Source of the DNA: an uncultured Bacilli bacterium
Lineage (GTDB): Bacteria > Bacillota_I > Bacilli_A > RF39 > UBA660
Assembly: GCA_910584305.1 (NCBI GenBank)
Contig: CAJTZW010000003.1
Span: 1 to 64,000 of the forward strand
DNA length: 64,000 bases
Direction: 5' to 3'
Below are positions 27,010 through 36,515 of the stretch, in pieces. The notes beneath the pieces were generated by a model. It worked only from the letters and a program-made list of their open reading frames with translations. It searched no databases and was not told where the DNA came from. The translations under genes were made by a program, and so were the position numbers. Positions within the stretch are counted from its first letter, which is position 1, and the number at the start of each line of letters is the position of its first letter.

Positions 27010-29597
27010 TAAATATTCTCCTCTCGAATTGCCTCTAAAATATTTTCATGTTTAATCTTACTTGATGCATACATCATTGTAATAAATACAATAATAAACA
27101 CACCAACTGTAGCAACCAATATACTATCCCATGGAATTACAAAGACACCACTATCCGCTATACCACCGAATGATTTATATAATAAATATACAACACCAAT
27201 CGATACTGGAAGGCCATATAATAAAGACTTAACCCCCACAAATAAACTCTCAAATGCTAAAATTTTATTAAATCCTTTTGGCGTAAGTCCCATACTACGT
27301 AACATAGCAAACTCTTTACGACGTAAGTTAATACTTGTATGAATTGTATTGAATACAGAAGTAACTCCAATGAGTGTAACCAAACTAATGAATCCATATA
27401 ACAATATTTTAACAACAAGAATCATATTCTTATATACTTTTAATTCTTCGTCAATATTATAGTAGTGAAAAGAAATTAAAGTTGAATCTTCTTCTAACTT
27501 ATCTAAATAAGTATTCAATCCATCATATTTATCAGCCTGAATATAAACACTATAATCAGGACTTATTTCCTCTCCAATATAAGAAGAATACATCTCATGA
27601 TTTACAAGTATAATCATCTCATTTTGATAGCCTAATTCTTCCTCTAAACCAAGAACATTTTCTTTTACTAACACAGCATCATTAATTTCAATATTACATT
27701 CAAAACTTTCCTCTTCTGTATAGTCATCATATGTCACTTCACAAAGACGAATTGCACTTGGTATTTCTTTATATTTTGCAATATCATAACTCTTTCGATC
27801 GCTACCACTATAAATGGTTCCCTTAAATCGATTTAAAACAAATGGTACATCTTCTGTGATATTCGCGCTCTTTTTTAGTTTTGCATATGTAGCATCATCA
27901 ACCCCATACAATGCAACTCCTATACTATTGTCATATTTAAAATTCATTTTTTTAACAAAATCACTATCGAACATTTCCCTAGATAAGGATTCTGTCATAA
28001 AATAAGAAGATTGTAAAATCGTATAATTATCTATTTCTTCGTGACTGACGATTTCATGAATTTGATTCTGAATAATCTTTTCATCCTCACCATACATATT
28101 AATGGTTATATTATACTCAGGTAAATTAAATACATCCACAGTACTTGTAAATCCATAATATAAAATACCACTAAATGAAACAAAAAGTACAATACTAATG
28201 AAAAGAGATAAAATCGTAATACGATATTTCTTTTTATTTCGTTTCATATTTTTAAGAGCAATTTCACCTTCTACCCCAAAGATAGAAGAAATCCACTTTG
28301 GAGTTCGAATCTTTTTGCCTTTTATTTTTATATCATCATTTTGACGAATGGCTTCAATTGGTGTAATACGACTAGCACGAACCGCAGGTAAATACGCTGA
28401 TAAAATAATAACCACAATCATAAATACAACTGGGATAATAATAAATGTTGGATACACTGCAAGTACAAGTGGAAAACTAAATACATCTGGAAGCAATGCA
28501 TTAACAATCGTAAGTACTATTCCAATCCCAATAAATCCACCTAAGATTCCAAGAGGGATTCCTATAATTCCAACGATAAATGCTTCAAAAAATACAGTTT
28601 TACGAAGTTGTCTTTTCGTAGCTCCAATACTTGAAAATAAGCCAAACTGCTTTTTCCTTTCCATTACAGAAATTGCAAATGAATTATAAATGACAACAAT
28701 ACAACCAATCGATATTAACACAAGTATAATCACAATTGTTGTATAAATAGAACTCATAAAGTTATCATATCGACTTACCCCACTCATAGAAAGAAGAGAA
28801 TCATTATACTCTAGTTCATCATATATAGCAAAATCTAAAGACGAAATATTTTTATATCCTAATGATTCTGCAATATCATTTCCGTACGCATATGCTTTCT
28901 TTATATTTTTAAAGGTAAGTAACATAGTATAAGAAGAATCTTCATTAATATCACTTACATATGTAAATATACTATATCCTGGAGCTGAATAAGATTCAAT
29001 ATAACTTCTCTCGACAATTCCTACAATGTTGTAAGTAACCTCCCCTTCTTCTTTAAATTCCTCATATCCCTCTTCTTCATCCGCATAATAATAATCATTT
29101 ACTACAAGCTCTTCTCCATTTAAATAACGTTTACCAATAGATAAAGTAATCGTATCCCCAACATGTAAATCAATACCACCATTACTTTTGATATGATCCG
29201 AAATCACTATTTCCCTATCATTTTTAGGAAGTCTCCCTTCTTTTAAAGAAAGTAGTTTTAAAAATGAATCAGAAGAACCTACAATATGATAGTATGGTTT
29301 ATACTCATTCTCACTCTCTATTTTCGCATAACCAAGACTTGTATAATAAGAAGAAGACGCAACATGAATATTCTTCTCTATTGCGGGCATATCACTTCCA
29401 CGAATAGATGAAATGATTACATGTTGACTTCCATTTTTATAAATAATTTCCTTTACAGAATTATCTCGAATAGAAGAAAACAATAATCCAATACCAATCA
29501 TAAGCGCTGTAGAAAGTATAACACCTATAATCGTTACAATGGTTCTTTTTTTATTCATTGAAAGATGTTTAATTGTTAATTTATTTAATATATTCAT
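27009..29597 (-). CDS. ABC transporter permease, FtsX/MacB type
   Basis: 862 residues with two FtsX repeats. The first helix is at ~18-40, followed by a large extracellular domain to ~280, then three helices (280-410) ending in the conserved LPAVRASRITPIEAIRQND. The second half repeats this: helix near 460, extracellular domain, and three C-terminal helices ending HENILEAIREEN. Such permeases export or sense peptides and lipoproteins mechanically. The ATG overlaps the ATPase stop as ATGA. A micropeptide follows by a TAATG overlap. The pairing recalls antimicrobial-peptide resistance transporters, but the substrate is unknown. Confidence 0.9.
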   Translation of the reverse strand: MNILNKLTIKHLSMNKKRTIVTIIGVILSTALMIGIGLLFSSIRDNSVKEIIYKNGSQHVIISSIRGSDMPAIEKNIHVASSSYYTSLGYAKIESENEYKPYYHIVGSSDSFLKLLSLKEGRLPKNDREIVISDHIKSNGGIDLHVGDTITLSIGKRYLNGEELVVNDYYYADEEEGYEEFKEEGEVTYNIVGIVERSYIESYSAPGYSIFTYVSDINEDSSYTMLLTFKNIKKAYAYGNDIAESLGYKNISSLDFAIYDELEYNDSLLSMSGVSRYDNFMSSIYTTIVIILVLISIGCIVVIYNSFAISVMERKKQFGLFSSIGATKRQLRKTVFFEAFIVGIIGIPLGILGGFIGIGIVLTIVNALLPDVFSFPLVLAVYPTFIIIPVVFMIVVIILSAYLPAVRASRITPIEAIRQNDDIKIKGKKIRTPKWISSIFGVEGEIALKNMKRNKKKYRITILSLFISIVLFVSFSGILYYGFTSTVDVFNLPEYNITINMYGEDEKIIQNQIHEIVSHEEIDNYTILQSSYFMTESLSREMFDSDFVKKMNFKYDNSIGVALYGVDDATYAKLKKSANITEDVPFVLNRFKGTIYSGSDRKSYDIAKYKEIPSAIRLCEVTYDDYTEEESFECNIEINDAVLVKENVLGLEEELGYQNEMIILVNHEMYSSYIGEEISPDYSVYIQADKYDGLNTYLDKLEEDSTLISFHYYNIDEELKVYKNMILVVKILLYGFISLVTLIGVTSVFNTIHTSINLRRKEFAMLRSMGLTPKGFNKILAFESLFVGVKSLLYGLPVSIGVVYLLYKSFGGIADSGVFVIPWDSILVATVGVFIIVFITMMYASSKIKHENILEAIREENI

Positions 29598-30277
29598 GCT
29601 TTTACCAACTCATCTGATACAATTTTTCCATCTTCCAATGTAATAATACGATTCGCATGAAGTGCCAGACTATGATCATGTGTAATCATAATAATAGTCT
29701 GTTTATATTTTTCATTTGATAATTTTAACAATTCAATGATTTCCTTACTAGATTTACTATCCAAGTTACCTGTCGGTTCATCAGCAAGTAATAAAGCAGG
29801 ATGATTCATTAAAGCCCTACCAATTGAAACGCGTTGCTGTTGACCACCAGAAAGCTCATTTGGTAAATGCGCAACACGCTTTTCCAAACCTAAAGTCTCT
29901 ATTAGCTCATCCAAATATTCTGTATCAGGTTTCTTATTATCTAACAGCAATGGTAATGTCATATTCTCCTTCACATTTAAAATAGGAATTAAATTATAAA
30001 ACTGATAAATAAGTCCCACTTGTCTTCTTCGAAATACAGCCAAATTAGTTTCATTCAATTTATAAACATCTTCTCCTCCAACATATACTTTACCACTCGT
30101 AGGTCGGTCCACCCCTCCCAAAATATGAAGCAATGTACTCTTCCCACTACCACTTGCTCCAACAATCGCAACAAACTCTCCCTTTTCTACAGAGAAACTT
30201 ATATGATCTAGTGCCTTCACCAAAGTTTCTCCTTTTCCATAGGTTTTACACAAATTATCTACTTTCAGTATTTCCAT
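29594..30277 (-). CDS. ABC transporter ATP-binding protein, MacB/LolD type
   Basis: 227 residues, a complete ATPase: Walker A GASGSGKST (40-48), Q-loop in IYQFYNLIP, signature LSGGQ (143-147), Walker B LLLADEP (163-169) and the H-loop His in MITHDHSLA. It drives the FtsX permease encoded next, with which its stop overlaps by four bases. A strong AGGAGGG lies before the ATG. Upstream is a 14-nt inverted repeat that could regulate the operon. Confidence 0.95.
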   Translation of the reverse strand: MEILKVDNLCKTYGKGETLVKALDHISFSVEKGEFVAIVGASGSGKSTLLHILGGVDRPTSGKVYVGGEDVYKLNETNLAVFRRRQVGLIYQFYNLIPILNVKENMTLPLLLDNKKPDTEYLDELIETLGLEKRVAHLPNELSGGQQQRVSIGRALMNHPALLLADEPTGNLDSKSSKEIIELLKLSNEKYKQTIIMITHDHSLALHANRIITLEDGKIVSDELVKA

Positions 30278-30341
30278 AAATACCCTCCTTCAAACAATAC
30301 CATTATAGTAAATATATATGACACTCCAGTGACTCTAACTA

Positions 30342-30355
30342 TGACAATTTTGTCA
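30342..30355. promoter_or_regulatory. Inverted repeat upstream of the ABC operon, candidate operator
   Basis: TGACAA-TT-TTGTCA, a 14-nt near-perfect palindrome about 65 nt before the ATPase start codon. A second, smaller palindrome CACTCCAGTG lies at 30322-30331. A minus-strand TATAAT (30307-30302) lies downstream of both, so a regulator bound here could control the promoter. The binding protein is unknown. Confidence 0.35.
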
Positions 30356-30395
30356 CAAATATTATCCATAATTATCTTATCATATATTGGTACAG

Positions 30396-30425
30396 ATAAA
30401 ATAAAAATCCAAACTATAAAGTTCG
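30396..30425 (-). terminator. Weak terminator downstream of the transglutaminase-like pair
   Basis: On the minus strand CGAAC and GTTTG form a 5-bp stem (with one G-U) followed by GATTTTTATTTT. The short stem makes this tentative. Confidence 0.35.
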
Positions 30426-30574
30426 AATTCTCTATTAAACAAAATCATAACATATATCTTATTATTCTGCTTTAAATTGTAACAACTTTGTATTCATATA
30501 TTTTTAAATAGCATCCTAGGATTAATATTTGAAAAAAAGTAATACAATTTAATTGCATTGCTACTAATATCATT

Positions 30575-31456
30575 TCACCTTTTATTATATGCTAAATGAA
30601 AAGCATTTCGATTCATATCAACCTCATTACCTAATGAATACATGCTAGGATAAAGTTCAATTTCTTCCCCTGTAATCTGATGCAGGTTACAAAGTGCTTC
30701 TTGATGTTGTTCATAAGTAAAATAATTCAGTCTTTCTCCTGTTGAAAAAGCATATAGCTTAATAAATATTCTTTTCTCTATATCAAAGAAATACTTATAA
30801 TAAGAAATATTGCAATCATTAAATACATCTTTCAATAATTCATTAATAAAAGTTACTCCACTCACAAACCCAACATTTGGTCTATCAAAATTCATAATTC
30901 TCTCGATCATTTTAAAAGTGAAGTAATTATATTTTTCTAAAGGTAATCCACTTTTTATAAATTGACACTCACGGTGCATCTGTAATAACACTTCTTCCAA
31001 TTTAATTTTTTTTGTATAGATATTTTGATCGATTTGACAGAATGAATACTCCTTTGCAGAGATTTGATAGAAATTCTTTATTTCCATACCAAATTTAATT
31101 CTAGTTATATCTTGATTGCGACTTGTTAAATCAGCAATAAAATTTCTCCCATCAATTTCTATAATAACTCCAGCATGCATATCATTTTGAATTACTTTAG
31201 CGGGAATATTAAATGCAGATAACAAATCTACATACATGTACGCCCAAGAGTAACATATGATATTAAAACCTTGAACATTTTCTATGTCAACATGCCAATT
31301 CTTTAAAATCTCCCTTTCCTTTTCTCCTACAAAGATATACACAGGATCATAATTAAAAAGCTCCCCAGTCCTTATATAAATATATCTAGCAATTGTATAC
31401 GGATTATTAATTTTCAATTGTCTAATTTCTGTTCTTAATCTTTCTAATAAATTCAT
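30575..31456 (-). CDS. Transglutaminase-like cysteine hydrolase, copy 1
   Basis: 293 residues, soluble. A Cys-His-Asp triad in transglutaminase/NAT-like order is visible: Cys68 in IICYSWAYMYVDLL, His94 in NDMHAGVIIEIDG and Asp109 in FIADLT. The Cys helix followed by a strand with His and a strand with Asp is the papain-like transglutaminase core. The upstream paralogue at 31496 has the triad at exactly the same residue numbers. The C-terminal ~150 residues are not assigned. There is no signal peptide, so it acts in the cytoplasm or is released by other means. The substrate is unknown; relatives act as proteases, deamidases or cross-linkers. AGGAGA precedes the ATG. Confidence 0.6.
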   Translation of the reverse strand: MNLLERLRTEIRQLKINNPYTIARYIYIRTGELFNYDPVYIFVGEKEREILKNWHVDIENVQGFNIICYSWAYMYVDLLSAFNIPAKVIQNDMHAGVIIEIDGRNFIADLTSRNQDITRIKFGMEIKNFYQISAKEYSFCQIDQNIYTKKIKLEEVLLQMHRECQFIKSGLPLEKYNYFTFKMIERIMNFDRPNVGFVSGVTFINELLKDVFNDCNISYYKYFFDIEKRIFIKLYAFSTGERLNYFTYEQHQEALCNLHQITGEEIELYPSMYSLGNEVDMNRNAFHLAYNKR

Positions 31457-31495
31457 AAAAATTCTCCTGTCTATACCAAAATATCATGTACTCTT

Positions 31496-32443
31496 TTATA
31501 ATTTTCTTTGCGTCTCATAGCTTTCTCTATCTATACATATAGACCTTGATGAATTTTCTTTTACATATGTTTTTGGTACCTTTCTACCCAGAGATAAATT
31601 ATAAGCTCTCATCGAGGAATAATTTGATACATAAAATTCTACTTCCTCTTTTGAAATTTCCTTTAACTCATATAAATTATCTTCATTTTGTTTATATACA
31701 AAATAACATATATCTTCTTTTCTAGCTATAGCATAAACTTCTATAAAAATTTTTTTGTCATTATGGAAAAAATGAACATTAGAAGGTCTATAATCCTCTG
31801 ATATAAAAGTCTGTAATAAATCATAAATGAATTTTAATCCCTCTACATACCCTATATTAGATTTTGAAAAATTACCATTCATAAAAGTTTCTATTGTTTT
31901 GAAAACTAAATAAACATATTCTTCCAAGTCAGATTTAACTCTTAAAAAGTCTAATTTAGTTTTAATTTGATTTAATACCTCTTTTGTTTCATAATTCACA
32001 TTATTGCTTTCTGCATTACACTCATCTGCTATCAATCGATTATGTGTCTTTTGAAAATTATAACAAGTTTCCATGCCAAATTTAATTCTTTTAATATCCT
32101 GATATTTTATCATTAAATCACTAATATAAGTCTCTCCATTAATATAAGATTCTACCAAAGCATGATCTTGTGTTTTTATAACTCTTGCAGGAATACAAAA
32201 AGCAAGCAATAAATCTACAAACATATAAGACCACGAATAACAAGTAGCATTAAAATCCGTAATATTTTCTATATCAAAGCGTTTGTTTCTAAGTTCTTCC
32301 CTGCCACTTTCATCTACAAAAGCCCAAAGTGGGTCATAATTAAATAACATACCAGTTCTATAATATAAATAATCTTTAATTTTCACTTTATCTGTTAACT
32401 GTAACTGCTGAACTTCCTCCTTAAGTACCGCCAATAAATTCAT
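31496..32443 (-). CDS. Transglutaminase-like cysteine hydrolase, copy 2
   Basis: 315 residues, paralogue of the downstream protein. Shared blocks include the N-terminal MNLL, the FNYDP turn near 34-38, the catalytic Cys68 (ATCYSWSYMFVDLL), His94 (TQDHALVESYING), Asp109 (YISDL) and RIKFGME just after. Copy 2 has a longer, basic Ser-rich C-terminus. The two lie 39 nt apart on the same strand, clearly a tandem duplication that has since diverged. Motif conservation through that divergence suggests both are enzymes. GGGGATGG lies before the start. Confidence 0.6.
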   Translation of the reverse strand: MNLLAVLKEEVQQLQLTDKVKIKDYLYYRTGMLFNYDPLWAFVDESGREELRNKRFDIENITDFNATCYSWSYMFVDLLLAFCIPARVIKTQDHALVESYINGETYISDLMIKYQDIKRIKFGMETCYNFQKTHNRLIADECNAESNNVNYETKEVLNQIKTKLDFLRVKSDLEEYVYLVFKTIETFMNGNFSKSNIGYVEGLKFIYDLLQTFISEDYRPSNVHFFHNDKKIFIEVYAIARKEDICYFVYKQNEDNLYELKEISKEEVEFYVSNYSSMRAYNLSLGRKVPKTYVKENSSRSICIDRESYETQRKL

Positions 32444-32555
32444 AAAAAACCATCCCCTTTTAATGCTGTATTATAACGCATTCCATTTTATCTGTCAAAT
32501 TCTTAATAAATTATGAAATCACTTTATAAACAACACAATTTTATCTTAGCAAACG

Positions 32556-33023
32556 CTATTTTAATTTTTTATTGTAATACGTAGAATATTCAATAAAATC
32601 ATTCTTTTTATAAAAAGAAATTGCTTGCCTATTATTATGAAATGCAAGTAATCGAATATATGAAGCTCCTTTTTCTTTAGCTGTTCTTTCAAATTTCTTT
32701 AATAACAATGTGGCAATTCCCTTTCTTCTACATCCCTCATCTACGCATATATGCTGTAAATAAGCCACAGTATCTTTGTACCACCACTCATCATTAGGTA
32801 TATTTCCATCCACAAAACCAACAATTTTATCCTCTTTATCTACAGCAACATAAAAAATATTATTACTATCGCTAATTCTATTTTTTAGTTTTTCTTTTCC
32901 TCTATTTGTTTGATAACATCTTTTCTTTAAATTATCATCAAAGTGGTTCTCTGTAGCTTCTAACTGAAGCTGTAAACTGAGTATTTCATTAAAATCCTCT
33001 TCAGTTACCAATCTAATATCCAT
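32556..33023 (-). CDS. GNAT-family N-acetyltransferase
   Basis: 155 residues. The acetyl-CoA-binding motif A is clear: ICVDEGCRRKGIATLLLKKF (the R/QxxGxG/A type), followed by motif B with AFHNNRQAISFYKKNDF. The acceptor is unknown; GNATs acetylate amines of antibiotics, proteins or small molecules. The start is at the ATG 33023 with AAGGTG 7 nt upstream; the in-frame GTG at 33032 belongs to that site. It stands alone between hypothetical genes. Confidence 0.9.
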   Translation of the reverse strand: MDIRLVTEEDFNEILSLQLQLEATENHFDDNLKKRCYQTNRGKEKLKNRISDSNNIFYVAVDKEDKIVGFVDGNIPNDEWWYKDTVAYLQHICVDEGCRRKGIATLLLKKFERTAKEKGASYIRLLAFHNNRQAISFYKKNDFIEYSTYYNKKLK

Positions 33024-33069
33024 TTTTATCACCTTACTTTAAATATAAAACTATAATAAATTATCTTGC

Positions 33070-33444
33070 CTATTTAATTTCTTCATACTCTATACTATCA
33101 CAAACAACATAAAAGAATGGATCATTTTCATCACTAGCAAAACATATAAGTTCTTTATTATTTAATGTAATATATTTCAGAAACGCATCATTTATATAAT
33201 CCCAAGAAAATATCTCTCTATTATTTACTTTTTCAATGCCATTCAAAACCATTTTTAACTTTGTCTTATTTGTATCATACGTACCATCTTCTTTTATGAT
33301 TGGCTTTCCTGCCCACAATACATCTATAATAATAACCATCTGTGATTTATAGATATCATAATGAATATTTGTAATATAACTATCATGAAAGTCATGGTAA
33401 TAAGCAATAAAAGTATCTATATTACTCTTTGTTATCTTATTCAT
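33070..33444 (-). CDS. Hypothetical soluble protein
   Basis: 124 residues, no membrane segment, probably beta-rich (IIIDVLWAGKPII, KLKMVLNGIEKV). An N-terminal FHDSYITNIHYD stretch recalls small immunity-like or DUF proteins, but I cannot name a family. AGGGGTGG precedes the ATG. It lies 46 nt upstream of the GNAT gene on the same strand and may be co-expressed with it. Confidence 0.5.
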   Translation of the reverse strand: MNKITKSNIDTFIAYYHDFHDSYITNIHYDIYKSQMVIIIDVLWAGKPIIKEDGTYDTNKTKLKMVLNGIEKVNNREIFSWDYINDAFLKYITLNNKELICFASDENDPFFYVVCDSIEYEEIK

Positions 33445-33570
33445 TATATCCCACCCCTTATATATAATTATTATACTATATCTTTTACCCTTAAATTATA
33501 ACACTTTCAATATTTTTTTCTTTTAAATCACATCTATTTTACTATTCCTATATAGCTAGTGATTCCCACT

Positions 33571-34857
33571 TTAAATCTTATATGCTCCGCATCCATTATA
33601 AGCTGTTGTTTTAACATATCTTTTGATTTTCTCATGAGAAAGGCTTCCCAAATCCAGTTCTCTAAAGCGATTGCTTTTACTTAACAAACGACAGTTACTA
33701 CCATCCTCAAAAATATAATAGCCCTTTGAATTACCAATTAAAATCATTTCTTCTTCTATTCCAACCCTATCACTAAATATATTATAATTATTTTGATTTA
33801 AAGCATTTTTTAAATACTTAGTATGCTCTCTTTTTACTTTTTCAGGTAACTGTTCATATAGATTAGAAGGAATATAAGGGGAATTACAATACTCACATAT
33901 ATATGAACAAACAATTTTTCTTTCTTTAAGATATTCTATTGTATAATCTAAATCATCCTGTGTTTCAGTAGGAAACCCACTCATTAAAATGGTATGTATA
34001 TTTTTCCCGGCTTCTTGCAACTTTGCAATATAAAAATCATACTCTTCTAAGTTATGCCCTCTACCCATCTTCTTAAGTAGTCTATCTGAAGCGGTTTCTA
34101 GTTGCATACTAACTTGTTGCACCTTAGGACTATGCATTAATTCCTCTAATAATTCTGGGTACATATTCCTAGTAGTTAATTCCAAAACAGCCAACTTCCA
34201 TAAACCCTCTTCCAAAGACAAATCATGTATTAATTGATGTAACATTGGTTTATTATACAAATCAATCCCATATAAAGTAGAGTTATCACCACCTAAAGTG
34301 ATACATCTAGTTCCCTTGTGAATCAGTTTCCTTAAATAGGATAATAACATATCATATGGTACAGACTCAACCTTTGAATTATTATAATTCGTTTTACAAA
34401 AAGTACATCGATTACTACAACCATCCTCAATAAAAAATTGAATAGAAGCATTATTGTTATACATATACCTTGTTCGATTTTCTAATCTAGTCTTATAACT
34501 ATTCCTTTGATTCATCCCATAAATATAATTGTATAACGGTACTATCCAGTCTTTATTTTGAATAATTTTAATTGCTCGATCATCATGAAAATTCCTTAAT
34601 ATATCATTCATTCTTGTTAAGCACCCAACAATTATCAATGTAGCGCCATCTTTTTTCAAACGATTCACATCATATAATTCATTTAAACATTTTGTAATGG
34701 TATCCTCAACACCGCCACAAGTTATATAAACAATGTAATCGGCTTCTTTTAAATTGTCAGTAAAATTTAACATTTCATCTTCTTGAATGGAATTAATTAA
34801 CTTTGCAACTAATGGATATTCTCGAATACATCCGTTTAGAAAAATATCTATCTTCAT
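33571..34857 (-). CDS. Divergent MiaB-like radical SAM methylthiotransferase
   Basis: 428 residues. The architecture is that of methylthiotransferases: an N-terminal UPF0004-like domain with three candidate cluster cysteines (Cys10 in LNGC, Cys47 in YITCGG, Cys79 in IVGCL), then the radical SAM motif C147-x3-C151-x2-C154, SAM-binding GGDNSTLYG, and MSGFPTET near the C-terminus. The usual MiaB N-terminal GCqxN..DSe is changed (GCIREY), and the C-terminal TRAM domain appears altered or short. Family members thiomethylate tRNA or ribosomal protein S12. This divergence and its accessory setting leave the target open. Confidence 0.8.
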   Translation of the reverse strand: MKIDIFLNGCIREYPLVAKLINSIQEDEMLNFTDNLKEADYIVYITCGGVEDTITKCLNELYDVNRLKKDGATLIIVGCLTRMNDILRNFHDDRAIKIIQNKDWIVPLYNYIYGMNQRNSYKTRLENRTRYMYNNNASIQFFIEDGCSNRCTFCKTNYNNSKVESVPYDMLLSYLRKLIHKGTRCITLGGDNSTLYGIDLYNKPMLHQLIHDLSLEEGLWKLAVLELTTRNMYPELLEELMHSPKVQQVSMQLETASDRLLKKMGRGHNLEEYDFYIAKLQEAGKNIHTILMSGFPTETQDDLDYTIEYLKERKIVCSYICEYCNSPYIPSNLYEQLPEKVKREHTKYLKNALNQNNYNIFSDRVGIEEEMILIGNSKGYYIFEDGSNCRLLSKSNRFRELDLGSLSHEKIKRYVKTTAYNGCGAYKI

Positions 34858-34921
34858 AAACTTTCCCCCTAAAATTATTTCTTATTATACAAAAAAGAAA
34901 ATAATAAAGCAAATCTAACCA

Positions 34922-34948
34922 TAAAAAAAACACTACAGTAAACTGTAG
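34922..34948 (-). terminator. Terminator after the GH3 gene
   Basis: On the minus strand CTACAGT / ACTGTAG with a 2-nt loop, then TG and a run of eight T. It starts 8 nt beyond the GH3 stop. Confidence 0.8.
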
Positions 34949-34955
34949 CATCCTT

Positions 34956-36323
34956 CTATTTAGATTCAAACATCATTCCTTTATAGTATTTCCAAGTAAG
35001 AACCCTAAATGCAAGTTTATCAATCATTGGTTCACAAAGAACCCCTGTTTCTAATGCCTCTTTAATCGCCACAACATCTGCTTCATAATCGGTTGTAATG
35101 ATTAAATCATTTCCTGCCAAAATCGCCTTTACAGCAGCATTATCTATAGAAGAAGTAGCTCCCATTGACAAATCATCTGTCATAATAATTCCTGTAAAAT
35201 CAAGTTGATTTCTCAAAATATTATGAACACTTGCTGATAAAGAAGCAGGCATACTTGGATCAATATTGTTTACTGTATTATGACTAACTAAAACTGCTTC
35301 AGCACCAGCCTCGATTCCCGCTTTAAAAGGAGGCAAATCATTCTTTACAATATCATCATAAGATCTTGTATCGATAACTGATCCTGTATGAGTATCACTA
35401 TTATTTCCATACCCTGGAAAATGCTTTAGTGTATAGGAAACTCCTGTCCCTTTACTTGCTTCAATAACTGTTTTCGCATATGTCGATGTAAGATTTGTAT
35501 CTTTTCCAAAAGATCTTTCATACATATAATCACTTGGATTTGTCGATACATCCACAACAGGAGCTAAATTCAAATTAAGCCCTAAATTAGATAATATTTT
35601 ACTTTTATTGATAGTATCATCCTTGATAAGAGAAAATCCACCCTCTGTATATAAATCTTGTGATGATTTAAATTTAGAATCTGCAAGATTTGAATTACTA
35701 CTAACACGTACTACTTTCCCACCCTCTTCATCTACTGCTGTTAAAAGAGGAATTTTTGAATTAGATTGTAAGTTTTTAATCATATCCTGTACTTCTGTTT
35801 TTGTTTTTCCTCGAAAATCCTTTTCAAAAAACACAAACCCACTAAATTTATATTTTTTTAAATCTTCAACTGCACCTACATCTGGATAACGTACTAATAG
35901 AATCTGCCCTATAACCTCATCCAATGTAAGTGTTTTTAATTTATTAAATGCCAAAGTATAATACTCACTAAAAATACCATTATCTAACCAATCTGTTGGA
36001 ATATTAACCATATCATAAGCAACTGGAATCACTTCATAATCTATAACCGAAACTTCCTGTTTTTCACTATTTTTATCTAATAACCCAGTATACGAAATTA
36101 CAACAGTATCTCCTGCTTCCGCATTAATATCGGCAACTTCCATTGTATAAATTCCCTGATGACTATCTTGTACTGTAATAGTAGAATCTGTTGTATAAAG
36201 AACTGTTGCCTCTAACGTATTCTTATCTTTCTCATAGTCTTTAGAACGTAAAAACAAGGATAACACTCCGACAAATAAAACTATTAAAAATAATATTGCT
36301 CCAATAATCGATTTTTTATTCAT
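34956..36323 (-). CDS. Glycoside hydrolase family 3, NagZ-like, membrane-anchored
   Basis: 455 residues. An N-terminal anchor helix (residues ~5-25) and a ~90-residue beta-rich linker precede a GH3 barrel. The NagZ signatures are present: KHFPGYGNNSDTHTG with the Asp-His catalytic pair, and the nucleophile Asp in TDDLSM (about 382-387). It probably removes beta-N-acetylglucosamine from peptidoglycan fragments at the outer face of the membrane. Start taken at MNKKSII (36323), preceded by GGGTGG; a TATAAT just upstream would place transcription start near the alternative ATG at 36335, making the latter unlikely. Confidence 0.88.
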   Translation of the reverse strand: MNKKSIIGAILFLIVLFVGVLSLFLRSKDYEKDKNTLEATVLYTTDSTITVQDSHQGIYTMEVADINAEAGDTVVISYTGLLDKNSEKQEVSVIDYEVIPVAYDMVNIPTDWLDNGIFSEYYTLAFNKLKTLTLDEVIGQILLVRYPDVGAVEDLKKYKFSGFVFFEKDFRGKTKTEVQDMIKNLQSNSKIPLLTAVDEEGGKVVRVSSNSNLADSKFKSSQDLYTEGGFSLIKDDTINKSKILSNLGLNLNLAPVVDVSTNPSDYMYERSFGKDTNLTSTYAKTVIEASKGTGVSYTLKHFPGYGNNSDTHTGSVIDTRSYDDIVKNDLPPFKAGIEAGAEAVLVSHNTVNNIDPSMPASLSASVHNILRNQLDFTGIIMTDDLSMGATSSIDNAAVKAILAGNDLIITTDYEADVVAIKEALETGVLCEPMIDKLAFRVLTWKYYKGMMFESK

Positions 36324-36339
36324 ATAACCACCCATTACA

Positions 36340-36345
36340 ATTATA
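36340..36345 (-). promoter_or_regulatory. -10 element for the GH3 gene
   Basis: Minus-strand TATAAT 16 nt before the chosen start codon. A poor TTCATA lies 18 nt upstream. Confidence 0.4.
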
Positions 36346-36380
36346 TACCCTTAAAAAAAAAAATATGAACATATATTTAA

Positions 36381-36437
36381 AGCGCCTAAAATTAGACGCT
36401 ACACAAATAAGGATAACACTTAACCAACATTAAGTGT
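36381..36437 (-). terminator. Two hairpins between the RNB-like gene and the GH3 gene
   Basis: Minus strand: TTAAGTGT-type 8-bp stem at 36416-36437 (ACACTTAA / TTAAGTGT, 6-nt loop), then AGCG-CTAA / TTAG-CGCT at 36381-36400 followed by TTTAAATAT. Together they probably end the RNB-like transcript, although U-tracts are poor. Confidence 0.45.
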
Positions 36438-36515
36438 CCCTTTTAGAATATGCATAAATATAAAATCTATACTCTAAATTTATAAACTATATTTAACTTT
36501 TATTAACATTAAACA

